The notes: a model not told the origin generated them from the letters alone. A DNA stretch of 64,000 nucleotides from Dryas octopetala (GCA_963921425.1 OY992837.1:13923896-13987895), one strand, 5' to 3'. Shown: positions 38,201-48,700, counted from the first letter of the stretch. Program-made: numbers and translations.

Positions 38201-38549
38201 CAAAACCCATTATCCATTTCCCCAAGAAATGGTTAGTTGGGATCGCAACCAAACACGTCGTCTGAAAGCATACCTGCGGAGGAGGAGGAGCAGTTGACTG
38301 ATCCAAGGCGACATCGGTGGTACGTCCAAGGTCAAGCACAGCTTTGACCGAGTAGTTTCTGGAAGCAAATTGAGGGAAAGACCTTTCGAAGGCTCCAAAC
38401 TTCCTGCGGGTCCGCTTGGATTTGCAGTACAACCCGACGAAATCGACGAGAAAGAGACCATTGCCGTTGCGAAGGGGCTGATGAGCGGGCGAACGACCAT
38501 TGGAGTGGTGAAGCAGCTGAGTAATGGGAGTGAGTGACTGCAAAGCCAT
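8838..38549 (-). CDS. GLU1: Ferredoxin-dependent glutamate synthase (Fd-GOGAT), chloroplastic, 33 coding exons
   Basis: Fd-GOGAT converts 2-oxoglutarate and glutamine to two glutamates with electrons from reduced ferredoxin, in the chloroplast stroma; it is the main route for re-assimilating photorespiratory ammonium. The 33 exons sum to 4869 nt (1622 residues), the usual length for plant Fd-GOGAT. Residues 1-105 are a transit peptide with the Fd-GOGAT signature [15 protein letters not shown]. Cys106 in ERGACGVGF becomes the N-terminal nucleophile of the class II amidotransferase (about 106-500). A central domain (about 560-870), the FMN-binding synthase domain (about 910-1300) with the 3Fe-4S cysteines 1237, 1243 and 1248, and the GXGXG beta-helix (about 1360-1560) follow. 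No NADH/FAD beta domain is fused at the end, which excludes NADH-GOGAT. All junctions are GT-AG and in phase. The gene covers almost 30 kb because of transposon-filled introns. Exons are given in the next four entries. Confidence 0.97.
11364..12169 (-). other. GLU1 intron 27 with a retroposon 3' tail
   Basis: The intron contains, near 11640-11760, an oligo-T block followed by sequence like the LINE 3' ends elsewhere in this gene, including GAGGACAAGAAGCCCACTG near 11716. The rest shows nothing recognisable. Confidence 0.45.
13058..17601 (-). CDS. GLU1: GLU1 exons 17-24: FMN-binding synthase domain with 3Fe-4S motif
   Basis: Exons: 17, 17505-17601; 18, 17073-17188; 19, 16747-16944 ([26 protein letters not shown]); 20, 16529-16639; 21, 14856-15095 ([31 protein letters not shown]); 22, 14664-14762 ([19 protein letters not shown]); 23, 13361-13456 ([10 protein letters not shown]); 24, 13058-13255 ([15 protein letters not shown], the three cysteines of the 3Fe-4S cluster). 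Intron 20 (15096-16528) carries a MULE-like insertion of 932 bp. Confidence 0.95.
15263..16194. mobile_element. MULE-like non-autonomous DNA element (copy 1), in GLU1 intron 20
   Basis: Terminal inverted repeats of about 22 bp begin GGGTGCCGCTATTCGGACCC; the right end is the same with one mismatch. The flanks AATAAAATT (15254-15262) and AATAAAAATT (16195-16204) look like a 9-10 bp target duplication with one added A, a size known for Mutator-like elements. No transposase frame is present. The interior has short imperfect repeats around TTCGG. A relative lies at 58993-60123. Confidence 0.75.
15599..15703. repeat. Imperfect tandem repeat inside MULE-like copy 1
   Basis: About three units of roughly 35-45 bp with the core AAGGATGTTCGG or AAGAATGTTCGG followed by a CAACC segment. 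Confidence 0.55.
17910..18010 (-). mobile_element. LINE 3' end fragment, GLU1 intron 16
   Basis: On the minus strand it reads hairpin AGTGGATCTCTTGTCCACT (17981-17999), an A/T-rich spacer with TTTTGTTTC, then a poly-A tract (oligo-T at 17923-17938 on plus). This is the tail structure of the other LINE fragments in this gene. Confidence 0.55.
18409..29288 (-). CDS. GLU1: GLU1 exons 7-16: end of amidotransferase and central domain
   Basis: Exons: 7, 29192-29288 ([14 protein letters not shown]); 8, 25962-26054 ([13 protein letters not shown]); 9, 23788-23933; 10, 22143-22302 ([19 protein letters not shown]); 11, 21760-21870 ([14 protein letters not shown]); 12, 21415-21630; 13, 20368-20525 ([13 protein letters not shown]); 14, 19598-19727; 15, 18729-18787; 16, 18409-18514. 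Intron 7 (26055-29191) is the longest, 3137 bp, and contains a nested LINE and a MITE. Exon limits were set by consensus sites plus reading-phase agreement with the conserved protein. Confidence 0.94.
20772..21139 (+). mobile_element. 5'-truncated LINE 3' end, GLU1 intron 12
   Basis: The translated plus strand includes [16 protein letters not shown] and [13 protein letters not shown], matching the C-terminal tail of plant L1-type ORF2 in sibling copies here. It ends in a hairpin GTGGACCTCTTGTTCAC (21051-21067), AATAAAA and an A-rich tail. GACAGCT occurs at both edges (20765-20771 and 21140-21146), a possible short target duplication. The orientation opposes the host gene. Confidence 0.7.
22550..23600 (-). 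mobile_element. LINE ORF2 C-terminal fragment, GLU1 intron 9
   Basis: The minus strand encodes a reverse-transcriptase zinc-binding (zf-RVT) segment, [20 protein letters not shown], followed by [13 protein letters not shown] (23130-23351), and ends leftward in the LINE hairpin (22608-22626) and an A-rich tail near 22560. Stops interrupt the frame. Confidence 0.75.
24285..25260 (-). mobile_element. LINE ORF2 C-terminal fragment, GLU1 intron 8
   Basis: The minus strand includes [20 protein letters not shown] and [13 protein letters not shown] (24856-25110), a zf-RVT segment like the copy in intron 9. At 24293-24313 lies a hairpin whose stem is CAGAGGAC/GTCCTCTG. The frame is broken. Confidence 0.7.
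25440..25720 (-). mobile_element. LINE 3' tail fragment, GLU1 intron 8
   Basis: On the minus strand, a hairpin with stem AAGTGG/CCACTT (25494-25514) precedes an A-rich tail ending in a homopolymer tract at about 25447-25462. Confidence 0.5.
27195..27678. mobile_element. Tourist-like MITE in GLU1 intron 7
   Basis: Terminal inverted repeats GAGCATGTACAATGG are perfect at both ends, flanked on each side by TAA (27192-27194 and 27679-27681). A 3-bp TAA/TTA duplication is typical of PIF/Harbinger-derived Tourist MITEs. Length is 484 bp and the interior has subterminal repeats of AAAGCTAAA and no coding capacity. Confidence 0.8.
27690..28990 (-). mobile_element. LINE fragment, GLU1 intron 7, interrupted by another LINE
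   Basis: Minus-strand LINE-derived sequence lies at about 27690-28089 and resumes at 28378-28990, where it includes the zf-RVT region (minus-strand reading of the TACACCACTGGGGGGC and CACAAGTATTCA stretches also found in the copies at 36.4 kb and 23.1 kb). The interruption is the plus-strand copy described next. Confidence 0.6.
28090..28377 (+). mobile_element. Nested 5'-truncated LINE 3' end
   Basis: A 288-bp plus-strand insert inside the minus-strand LINE. It shows the hairpin GTGGACTCCTTGTTCAC (28303-28319), an ATTAATGAAAG tail region and a terminal A-rich run. ATGGCACCA flanks both sides (28081-28089 and 28378-28386), a target-site duplication. Confidence 0.75.
29640..30150. repeat. Degenerate repeat with GGAAATTTC-like motifs, GLU1 intron 6
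   Basis: The stretch repeats short motifs such as CGGAAATATCAATGGAA and ends with similar motifs near 30000-30150. In style it resembles the edges of the 52550-53590 element, but I could not define ends or a target duplication. Confidence 0.3.
30564..38549 (-). CDS. GLU1: GLU1 exons 1-6: transit peptide and start of amidotransferase domain
   Basis: Exons: 1, 38274-38549 (transit peptide, start ATG at 38547-38549); 2, 35254-35566 (Cys106, [17 protein letters not shown]); 3, 31785-32227 ([18 protein letters not shown] and [10 protein letters not shown], class II amidotransferase signatures); 4, 31549-31680; 5, 31209-31307; 6, 30564-30634. The ATG was chosen because it opens MALQSL, the conserved start of this protein, after a GA-rich leader. 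Introns 1 (2707 bp) and 2 (3026 bp) are enlarged by LINE fragments. Confidence 0.95.
32242..32268. repeat. (TA)n microsatellite
   Basis: About 13 TA units directly after the acceptor side of GLU1 intron 2, next to an A tract. Confidence 0.9.
32880..33440 (+). mobile_element. LINE 3' end, GLU1 intron 2
   Basis: The plus strand includes [11 protein letters not shown] and [18 protein letters not shown], the ORF2 C-terminal tail seen in the intron 12 copy. It is followed by a perfect hairpin GTGGACTTCTTGTCCAC (33354-33370), AATAAA and an A-rich tail. Confidence 0.7.
33790..34310 (+). mobile_element. LINE ORF2 fragment, plus strand, GLU1 intron 2
   Basis: The plus strand encodes [12 protein letters not shown] and CVLCK-like zf-RVT sequence (33797-33960), then a degraded tail. 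Its 3' end seems to continue after 35000 (CTTCTTGTCCATTTT and AATAAAATTTG near 35000-35055), as if the minus-strand copy at 34311 had landed inside it. Confidence 0.55.
34311..35000 (-). mobile_element. LINE 3' fragment, minus strand, GLU1 intron 2
   Basis: It begins with oligo-T (34300-34318), then the hairpin TGTGGACAAGAAATCCACA (34359-34377), and upstream on the minus strand a zf-RVT-like reading, [14 protein letters not shown] and [10 protein letters not shown] (34833-35033). Confidence 0.65.
35750..37998 (-). mobile_element. LINE ORF2 3' half, GLU1 intron 1
   Basis: The largest LINE remnant here. Right to left, the minus strand shows reverse-transcriptase sequence [17 protein letters not shown] and [18 protein letters not shown] (about 37450-37600), then [19 protein letters not shown] (36521-36811) and [19 protein letters not shown] with a following HC (36201-36524), the zf-RVT zinc ligands. 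It ends in the hairpin GTGGATAAGATATCCAG (35809-35825) and a T-rich/A-rich tail. Multiple stops and frame shifts mark it as dead. Confidence 0.8.
37509..37998. repeat. 490-bp duplicated segment, copy A (GLU1 intron 1)
   Basis: Nearly identical in the same orientation to 39890-40376. It starts CACCACCTCATTAGCC and ends TTGAATTCCAAGTAA in both, with a few small indels. It contains a LINE reverse-transcriptase piece and adjoining sequence. Confidence 0.9.
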
Positions 38550-38581
38550 TATTGAAAGAGAAGAAGAAGAAGAAAGAAAAG

Positions 38582-38612
<31 letters not shown>

Positions 38613-38690
38613 GGAGTTTGTGGAGAATGAGAAATGTGGTGAGGAATTGGATGAGAGTGAGATAAAAGGGAGAGGGATTTCGAGCCAACC
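38550..38690 (-). promoter_or_regulatory. GLU1 leader region, GA-rich on plus strand
   Basis: Directly upstream of the GLU1 ATG the transcribed strand is CT-rich (GA repeats at about 38586-38612 on plus). Long CT-rich leaders are common in plant genes for chloroplast proteins. No clear TATA box was seen at a suitable distance. Confidence 0.35.
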
Positions 38691-39070
38691 ACACCCGCCT
38701 CACCTCTATGGACACTGTCTACTTCCTCGTCTTCGTTCTTTGTCACTTGGCTTTCTTTTTCACTTCTAACTGGGCCTCTCGCTCAGTCTCTCTGACTTTA
38801 TCCCCTGTGTCGCGGTGTACCATCTTACGCTGTGCCACCTGTCCACCATCGCCGTTCGATGTTCATCCTTTTGTTGCTGCTGTTGCTCTTGTTCTTGACT
38901 CGGGTTTCCAACTTTCCGTAAATCCCGTTATTTGGGAGGGTCTGAGTGGGCAAGCTGTGGCGGACCATTCGAAAAAGAATATAAAAATGAGATGGGAGCT
39001 GTGAGGTCTCAACATCATATGATAAAAGTACGATTTTTGAGTGGCTGGTGGTTTGAGAGACTCTTCGATG

Positions 39071-39106
39071 GGGGCGTGTCCAGTGCGTGTGCACTGGACA
39101 CGCCCC
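39071..39106. repeat. Perfect 16-bp inverted repeat (hairpin) upstream of GLU1
   Basis: GGGGCGTGTCCAGTGC (39071-39086), a 4-nt GTGT spacer, then its exact reverse complement (39091-39106). It sits about 520 bp upstream of the GLU1 start codon in otherwise AT-rich sequence. Confidence 0.9.
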
Positions 39107-39109
39107 ATA

Positions 39110-41040
39110 CAAGATTTAGTCCTATGGTTTTGGACCTTTGGTACGTCCAAAACAAAATAGTTTTAATTATTAAGTCAAATCAAATATTGTTCCTATTTTC
39201 TTTTTGGCCAAAAATACTGTTCCTATTTTCACTTACTAGTAAAATGTATACAAAATATAACAAGAAACTGAAATTACTTATGTGATATGTTATAATATAG
39301 GTGAACGCCATTAATATTATACCGTACAAAACTCTATAAGCATATATTTGTAATCCACCAATATTATAATACGTGAATTATTTATACCATATAGTGGTAT
39401 ATTGATATTTGAAGATATTCGATCCTAAAATAGGATACCTAAAATTATTCTTCATATTTTTTCAGAAAAATTTCAAACTTTTATAATTGAATTCTTACTC
39501 TATTTCAACTAGTTTTAAAGCTTCAAAATCATAAATTAAACTTATAAATTGATACTAATTATGTTCCTCAAAATCAAATAATAAGAACTCATAAGAATCA
39601 AAACAAAAATACCAACCAAATGCTCTGAAATATGATGAGTACACCTAAGCTTCTAATCCCAGTTTCATATTTTTTTCAACTTCGTTTTTCAATCACTTTT
39701 CATCTTTTGTTCAAGCTTTACAACCATTTAACCAAGTACAAAAGTTTTAAATCAAACCCAGCAAGAACAAAGGATTAAATTCTCAAAGAATTTCAAACAA
39801 AACCTTATAATTTACTCTGTACACCCAACCTCTTAAGCCAATTCTTAACTCTGACCATTCCAAGCCGAGTAGTTGTACACTTGCAATCACACCACCTCAT
39901 TAGCCACCAACGCTGCATCCAATATTTTCCTACCTTACACAGAAGCTCCTTTGGAAGGAGAAATTGTCACCAAGAACCTCCCGGAGTCTAAAAATGACAG
40001 TACTTTAGCCAGATCTTTTGTTGGTATTAAACAGTTGTCACTGATTTTCAAGGAATCCAATTTTGTTGGTATTAAACAGATGACACTCTAGTTATAATTC
40101 ATTCCTACATACATGATACATTCTTTGGAGCACTGCTCCGATTTTTTGCTATGAAACCTACAAGTTCTCGGACTTTGGCCTAAGAAACAAGGCCAAAAAC
40201 AATAAAGCACTATGGATGTCCCAAGGCATCGTTTGGCTAGTATCTTAGAAGTACTTATTTGAAACAATTTCGAAGTACAGTTTCTTGCTTTTGAAGAAAA
40301 AATAGTATTCATATTAACCTTCAAAACCAACAAAAATATTTTTAAGAACCCAAAATACATATTGAATTCCAAGTAAATATTTCAAAACCAAGCAACTTGC
40401 TCCTGGGAACTCAGAGAGGAGCCCACGAGAGCATTTCTCTCCTCTTCTGATTCCAAATATGACTCAGGTGAAAAGTTGAGTACTCCTTGCACAACAGTAA
40501 GCCAACTGCAATCTACAACCAGATTTGGAAAGCATTATGCTAGAGAATTTCGAACCTCAAATACTGCACCAGAAAACACCCAGCAACAGAGCGGCAAGAC
40601 CTCTCTCAACGTAGTAAGAACTTGAGAGGTGATCTAGTTTAAACAACATTACAAACACTCCTAACAAGCAGCCAGCCCCACTGAATACAAAGCTCATTTT
40701 CAAGTGGCACCCAATTAGAAAAACCGATAAGAAAGACTTAAAATTTTAAGACACTGATAGTGATTAAACAACTTCAATGATTAGAAGAGGCCACAACACA
40801 TTATCCAATAGCATTACGATGATTGATGAAAGAAAATCAACTCGGGCTCCAAAAAATAAGAGCATCGCATGTTTCAAGACACAAATTCAATTAAGGTCTG
40901 AAAATAACAGCAGTCTGACAGATGATGCTTAAAAATCCAATGCTAGATGGATAGATAAAAGATCTTAATATTCATGGCCATAAAAAAAAATATCTTAATA
41001 TCTGAACAAAATTAGCAGACTAATATACTTTTAGTACTTC
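39110..41040. other. Intergenic between RPL13 and GLU1
   Basis: AT-rich, containing duplicated segment copy B. No further gene or motif was recognised. The RPL13 3' untranslated region should occupy the right end. Confidence 0.5.
39890..40376. repeat. 490-bp duplicated segment, copy B (between GLU1 and RPL13)
   Basis: The second copy of the segment at 37509-37998. It differs by scattered substitutions and a deletion near 40025, and by a small insertion near 40185. Confidence 0.9.
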
Positions 41041-42404
<1,364 letters not shown>

Positions 42405-43277
42405 GGCTTACCTGCAATTGCCATTAAACAAAGAACATAAATGTAAGGCAATGCACATTTTCCAAGTTCTTTGACATATTATCTCAAATATGCACAAAGA
42501 ATACGAAACAGCACAATGATCAGGATAAAATGTTTTTGCCAACATATAATAAAAGAACTAGCCCCAGCATCAATAAGAAAGCATTTTTCATTAACACATT
42601 ACCCATTCAGAAGCTAACTGAAATGGTCAGAGACAAGCTTTAAGAGGTGAAATTGAAACGATACAGTTAAAAGAGAAAATGGGTTTTGCAATTTTGAGTG
42701 GTTAACCAGACAAATGCTTAACATTTGAGTCATTTGACAACAAATGCACTCAGCTTGCACATTTTTTTTGCACCTTACCCCTAAAAAATAGAATAGCAAT
42801 TAGAAATCCTACATTTAAAGGTATGCTGTTCTTGTTTTTGGAACCAGAAACATCAGTTACAGAACACAAATTTCAATAATAAAAATGATTTGCAAGGTTC
42901 AAGTTCAAAGACCTATGATGCCACAATAGTAATCAGAATGAAAATTGACAAGCCAAGGTTAAACTTGAATCTACTGCACCCAAGAAAATTGACAAGCCAA
43001 ACTCAAACTTGAATTTCATCAACAAGTAGAGGGAAATTTAACAATGGCAGTAGACGACGAATCAACCAGGCAAACCAGATATTATCACTTATACATGAAA
43101 ATCAATGTAAAAGCTTCTACAAGACCCACTTGGCTTTGCTAAATAGTTTAGAAGCCTAGTTACTACCATTTGCTCATAAATCCAACGAACAAGAGAACAT
43201 GGGGAAAACGAATCATACTGAACTGCGGAATCTGAGAGAGAGAGAGAGAGAGAGAGAATGGAAGGAGGGGACGATAC

Positions 43278-43330
43278 CTGCTGTGCCGTAGAACGCTAGT
43301 GAGAAGAGAGAGCACCTACTGACTCGTTGG
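43278..43330 (-). other. RPL13: RPL13 non-coding leader exon
   Basis: A minus-strand segment ending CACAGCAG before a consensus donor GTATCG at 43272-43277. Joined to the acceptor at 42412-42413 it gives a leader intron of about 866 bp, which contains a (GA)n tract at 43233-43257. The transcription start is only estimated. Confidence 0.6.
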
Positions 43331-43342
43331 CTAGCTGATGCG

Positions 43343-43351
43343 TTAGGGTTT
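43343..43351 (-). promoter_or_regulatory. telo-box upstream of RPL13
   Basis: The minus strand reads AAACCCTAA just upstream of the leader exon. This motif is well known in promoters of plant ribosomal-protein genes and supports the leader exon placement. Confidence 0.65.
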
Positions 43352-44676
43352 CTTTTAAATGATCTGCGCTTACCATTCGGACGGCTTTGATTGCCCCATC
43401 ATAATTTTCTTTTTTTTCTTGAGTTTGCCTTGCATGCCCGCCCTATGTTTGGCCTCGGGCATGGATGCCATGCCCTTAGATATTATGACCCATTGGGTGT
43501 GTTATTTACTTATTTACATCAATTTTTCTCCACATCTCTAGTTCTTGTTTCTAGCTTTTATTCCTGTTTTCAGTAGATCTTTTAAGATTTAAGTCCAAAT
43601 TTACGTTTTGGATTTTATTCTTGGTGCCAAAGTTTTTTAGACATTGCCTCTACTTCCGAAGTCATTTTTAGTAATGTTTAGCAAGTGCGTTTTTCGTTTT
43701 GCAAAAACGAAATCTCATTGGATCAACTTTTGATAGATTTATTTTAATATAGTTTTTATGAGACGGAAAAAAAAAACGGCTTTAAACCGGAAATGTTGTT
43801 GGTTTGTTTATTTTTGATATGTTTATATAAGAAAAAGACATAAAGATATTTTATTTTTATGCAATTTTTGATTGTCATCGTTGCATAACAACTTTTAAAA
43901 AGGTTATCCAAACACACTTAATTGTATAATTATGATGAAATTTGAGATATTGGTGTTGGTATAATCGAATCACACCAAACAAACGAAAAGTTAATTTGAT
44001 CGAGGAGATTCTATATGTGAGATGTCGACTTGGTAGCATTATTATTGAAAATAAAAATAGAAATCTTTCACCTAGGGACTATAACCAAAATCTATATTAT
44101 GAGCACCAACAAAAATGTTAGGATAACCTGGATAAGTAGAAAAATTGGTTAGAAACTTAGGATTAATAAAAGAGTTCACATAAAAAATAAAAAAATTAAA
44201 AAGAGGAAGAAGAGGTTAGAAGACAAATGAAATAACAAACATCATATCTAATTCCATTTTTCCTGTATACAATTCAATACAATACAGATGCTAGAAATCC
44301 AAGACACCTCTCTCTCTATCTGTCAAGCCCAAGGAAAGAAGAAAAAAAGGAATAGACTGATTAGAAAAATCATAGATTCTCATACATACAGTTTACAATT
44401 GAATGCACTACTGCTGCTCCTGCTCACAGCCTCTTCTATAATTTAATGAAATATGTAATATATCTACCTATATTGCCTTGTATGTATGGTGAAGGAATTA
44501 AAAACAAAAAGTTGAAGGGAAATGAAAGTTATGTGGAGCTCAACACTGGCAACCACATAGAGCTCCCCAAAGTTTATGCTCACAACAAACTACTCTACAT
44601 AAGACCCTGCTGATTAGAAACAAGGAATTGCTGTGAAATACAACATTACAGAGGTACTGTGACCAGAAGTATGCTT
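43352..44676. other. Intergenic between PIP5K and RPL13
   Basis: RPL13 promoter region on the left and, from about 44280 to 44676, probable 3' untranslated region of the kinase gene. No other gene was recognised. Confidence 0.5.
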
Positions 44677-47600
44677 TCAAGTAGTGTCTTCAGCAAATAC
44701 TCTATATATGAAATCGCGGAAGCGCCTTGAATATTGTCTCGGATCAACGGCTGATATCAAAGTTGGGTCATATTGGATGGACTTGTATGCATGCTCAAGC
44801 TTCTTGCTAATGTCATAGTCTTGAAGTATGTCTATGACGCCAAAAAACATTATAACTTCATAATATTCCCCAGTTGGGTCTCCGACAAGCTGAAATTCAC
44901 TTTCACCTTTTCTCTCTGTCTTTTCAACGCGTGCTGGCATGTTCAACCCCAATTTAATACTAGCCCACCTGCAATAATGTAATTTAACAGAAAATCTTCA
45001 TTTAAAATGGTATTGATAGAAGGATGTTTTGATGGTATTTAATAGTAATCACTTCCTACCTTGTTGAAAGATTGTAAAAGATGAAAACATTTCCTTGAGA
45101 AGATAGTAATGGTTGCTAAAGTGAACACCTGAAGTACTATCATTTTCAACCTCTAGCTTTATTTTAATCACATAGAACCAAATTATAAATCATAAGCAAA
45201 ACAAGTTATCTCTGTTTCAAATTCAATGGCTGTTCACTATGAAATTCAGATCAAGATACACGGGTTACATTTTCATACCACATAGTTGAACTTAAAGCAA
45301 AAAACTACATGGTATAACAGACTGAACATTGAACCAAGCACCAAGTAATGATTTAATGCAGAGAGAGATTTCACCTGGATGGGTCTAAAAGAAGCTGATC
45401 CATGTCTGCTCTTGAAAGACGTGGAGCTCCCTCGTTCTCTTGCTCGCCTGTGAGAAAAAAAAAAAAACATAGCAGCCTCTGGCATGGTGAGCAAATTGTA
45501 AATCCAAAATGAAGAAAAGAGCAGACAAAATCTTTTAGGACAATAAAGATTAATAACCAGTAGGAGTATGGGCTCCAGAGAGAATGAGATCCCCAGCAGC
45601 TGATGTATTTCTGAAATGAAGGCCAACTAACAGACTATAATCCATTATTCTCTCTTGTTCAAGAAACTCACAATCTCTATCAATTTGCCTGCAAAATCAT
45701 ACACACATATGCACATTTAACAAAGGCCAACAAAGGAAAAGAAAACAACAAAAAAGACATTAATGTGTAACTTATTTGACAAATACAAAAGGCCATTGGA
45801 CTCATAAAACCATGATTTGGGATCGTAATATTTGTTCTAATATGTTAGCAAAACAAGCGAAACAAAAATAATAATTCACCTGCAAAACTCTTGAAACCAT
45901 GACTTCTGAAGTCGAAATATAAAGTTAAGATCAAGGTCTTTAAGGATAGTCATTTCATCAATCTCTGTCTCAGGTTTATCTGTTGTGCGACCAAGGGAAG
46001 ATCCCTTCAAGTCGAAACGTCTATGAATGGTATATTCGGAACAGAATAGGTTCCCCATAATGATGAATCGCACCTGGATCATAACACAGTCATCGAAAAG
46101 ATGTTTACTATCTATTTCTACTAAAATCAAATACTAACTAATAACTATATATACCGAGGTCTCAAACTCAAAATCAATAGGATAACATCTTGCTCCAACT
46201 GTCAGACACATTAATGCAAAGTTATAGGTGTTAGCAATACTTGGACAAATACCTTCTTTTGAATAGGTTGGCCAGTTAGCTTTACACAGTGCAGTCCATA
46301 AAATTTAGTCACTAGAGTGTTGTCATATGCTCGAACATGGTTATAATAGGCTGAAAGCATCCTCATAAGCACCTAATTCACCATGAAAAAAATAAATAAA
46401 TAAAACCAAGTAGATAGTTAGAACCACCAGTGTTGAATTCAAACAAAATATATATGAGTAGAGTACAAAACAGAACTAACTCACTTTTACTTCTGCCTTC
46501 TTCATTGTTTTAATCATGTAGCGGTCATCATTGGTTAAGTAAAAGAAGCTGCCACTTTTACCAGGAGAGGAGAGCTCCCTGAGAGCATCATTCCCACATA
46601 TTGATAGCATGTAGTCAGCTGGGTCGACCTTGAACAACTTCCTAAGAGTCCTGATGAGAGCAAATTATGATAACCAGTACATACTGTTAGACAATCACTG
46701 AATTCCAAAAGCTTAAGTTGTTGGGGAATGGACTAACGATGTACCCTAAAAACTTAAGTTGTCAAAAATGGACCGACAATGTATACCAAGCTAACACTGG
46801 CTAGCAAGATAAAAATGAGTACTACTTAAACATTCCCCATTCTTTGTGGAAATGCTAAGAGACTACCTATTAGCTGTATTTGGAAGCATAACAAACAAGC
46901 AACAACAACAGATATTATATATATATATATACAAGAGCAGACCTGAAGACTAATGGGCAGTAATCCTTCCATTTAAATTCACAGGACTGGTGTGGGGGAG
47001 TGTATTTGGACCCTTCTGGAGGAAATCTTGTCCAATATTTCTCCCTGGGGTCGAAAGCTGAAGGCTTCAGGTCAAGGGATCCAGATGGACCTGGTCTTCC
47101 AACAGAATGCCTGTGCATGAAATCATTCCACATACATCAAATTAGTGCCATAAAACTACAGGAATCAAATCCAAAACATCAAACAAATCACACAACTGTT
47201 TCCAAATCACATATTGCAATTTTTTGCTCAATTTATTTGTTCTCCTATTCACCATTGTGCATAGATTTAGGTAAAAGATGAATTTCTTCTACTCTTCTCC
47301 CTATTTTGTACACTTCGATTTAGGTAGCGATTTTCACACTCCTATTTTGTACACTTCTACTCTTCTTCCTTATTTTTCTCCGTTTATTAATTTGTTCAAT
47401 TACCAAGACATACAAACAAGAAAATATATGGACCGTCACCCTATAAAAGCAGTTCAACCAAAAACAAAAAAATATATGACAGGAAGAAAAAAAATCTTAA
47501 TGAAGTCAATAATTAAAACCTGATTCCTAGCTGCAAATTGAGCATGAGTTCATAATTTTTGTGCCCCCTGCTGATTGTTTCCCCTTGTCTCCTACCCGCC

Positions 47601-48700
47601 TTAGGTATCTTCAGATGATATCCCCTTTCCTCAATATGTAGACCCATCGAATCTTCATCCAATTCTCCCCCAACAGTAGAAGCCCTATGCTCATGATAAG
47701 CTTCATCACCACCACCACCATCCCACATTTGCATCCTATCAAATGGTCTCTCCAGGCCTACACTCACCCTCCCATCCACAGACATTCTCCTCGGCTTCAC
47801 GCTCTCCCCCTTTGCTGATCTCCACACTGCAAGCTTCTTCTGTGATGGCAGAATCGAAACCTTCTCGCCGGGACAGATTTTACAGTCCTTCAAATCCACA
47901 TTGTACACATCTTGAGGATCCCATTCAAGATTGGCATCTGGGGAGGACCGGGAAGGGTAATAAGTCCCGTTTTGCTCACTTGGATCCTTACTCCAATTCC
48001 CCACATATAGACTCCCATCAGGCCATTTGAAAGTCCCATTCCCTTTAGGCACATTTTCTTCCCAATTACCATCATACCTATTCCCATTGCTCCAAACAAA
48101 ACACCCTTTCCCACAAATCACTCCATTCTTCCAATCCCCAATGTAATGATTCCCATCCTTCCACTTATATTTCCCATGCCCTTCCTGCAACCCTCTTCGC
48201 CATTCGCCTTCGTACCAATCCCCATTGGAGTAATTCTTGGTACCATTGCCATGTTTCAAGTTCATGACCCATGATCCCCTATAAGTGTCACCATTAGACC
48301 CCGTGTACGTGCCCGCGCCATCCATATAACCACTCTTGAACTCTCCCTCATATGTAGCCCCAGAAGGCCAACTGAACCTTCCCTTTCCCATTGTCTTCCC
48401 TTTATACCACTCCCCCACGTACATGCACCCGTCGGTCCACAAGTACTTGCCTTGGCCGTGGGGGAAGTTTTCGCACCATTGGCCGGTGTAGTAGTCGCCA
48501 TTGGGGAGAATCTTGTCTGCATGGTATATCATTTCTTCAGGGCCACAGTCACTGTCATCGCTACTGTGATCATGGTCGTCCTCGTCTGCTGCATGGTCCA
48601 CTGAAATCCCAAAGATGCTGTTGGCTCGCTTTCTAGCAGCCTGTGTTTTGCGCACTGTGGCCTCCCATGCCTTAATTACACTACTGCTCTCTTTGCTCAT
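44677..48700 (-). CDS. Phosphatidylinositol 4-phosphate 5-kinase with MORN repeats (PIP5K4/5/6-like)
   Basis: Makes PI(4,5)P2 from PI4P at the plasma membrane; plant B-class kinases act in polar growth and trafficking. Eight exons: 47520-48700, 46943-47110, 46485-46650, 46253-46372, 45880-46073, 45558-45688, 45375-45447 and 44677-44968 (TGA at 44677). They total 2325 nt, 774 residues. Residues about 70-252 hold eight MORN repeats at an exact 23-residue spacing (YYTGQW, MYVGEW, TYEGEF and so on). A linker with [14 protein letters not shown] follows, then the kinase domain (about 395-770) with YMIKTMKK (ATP lysine), [23 protein letters not shown] and the activation loop [10 protein letters not shown], whose glutamate is the type I (PI4P) feature. 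All junctions are GT-AG. The N-terminus [20 protein letters not shown] is like the Arabidopsis PIP5K4/5/6 group; the exact orthologue is unresolved. Confidence 0.95.

Noticed and set aside
8838-38549. Calling the glutamate synthase NADH-GOGAT
   Set aside because: The reading ends after the GXGXG domain at residue 1622 with no fused NADH/FAD domain, and the transit-peptide region has the Fd-GOGAT motif [15 protein letters not shown].
39050-39130. microRNA precursor at the GLU1-upstream palindrome
   Set aside because: The perfect stem is only 16 bp with a 4-nt loop, too short for a plant miRNA precursor on what can be seen; kept only as an unexplained palindrome.
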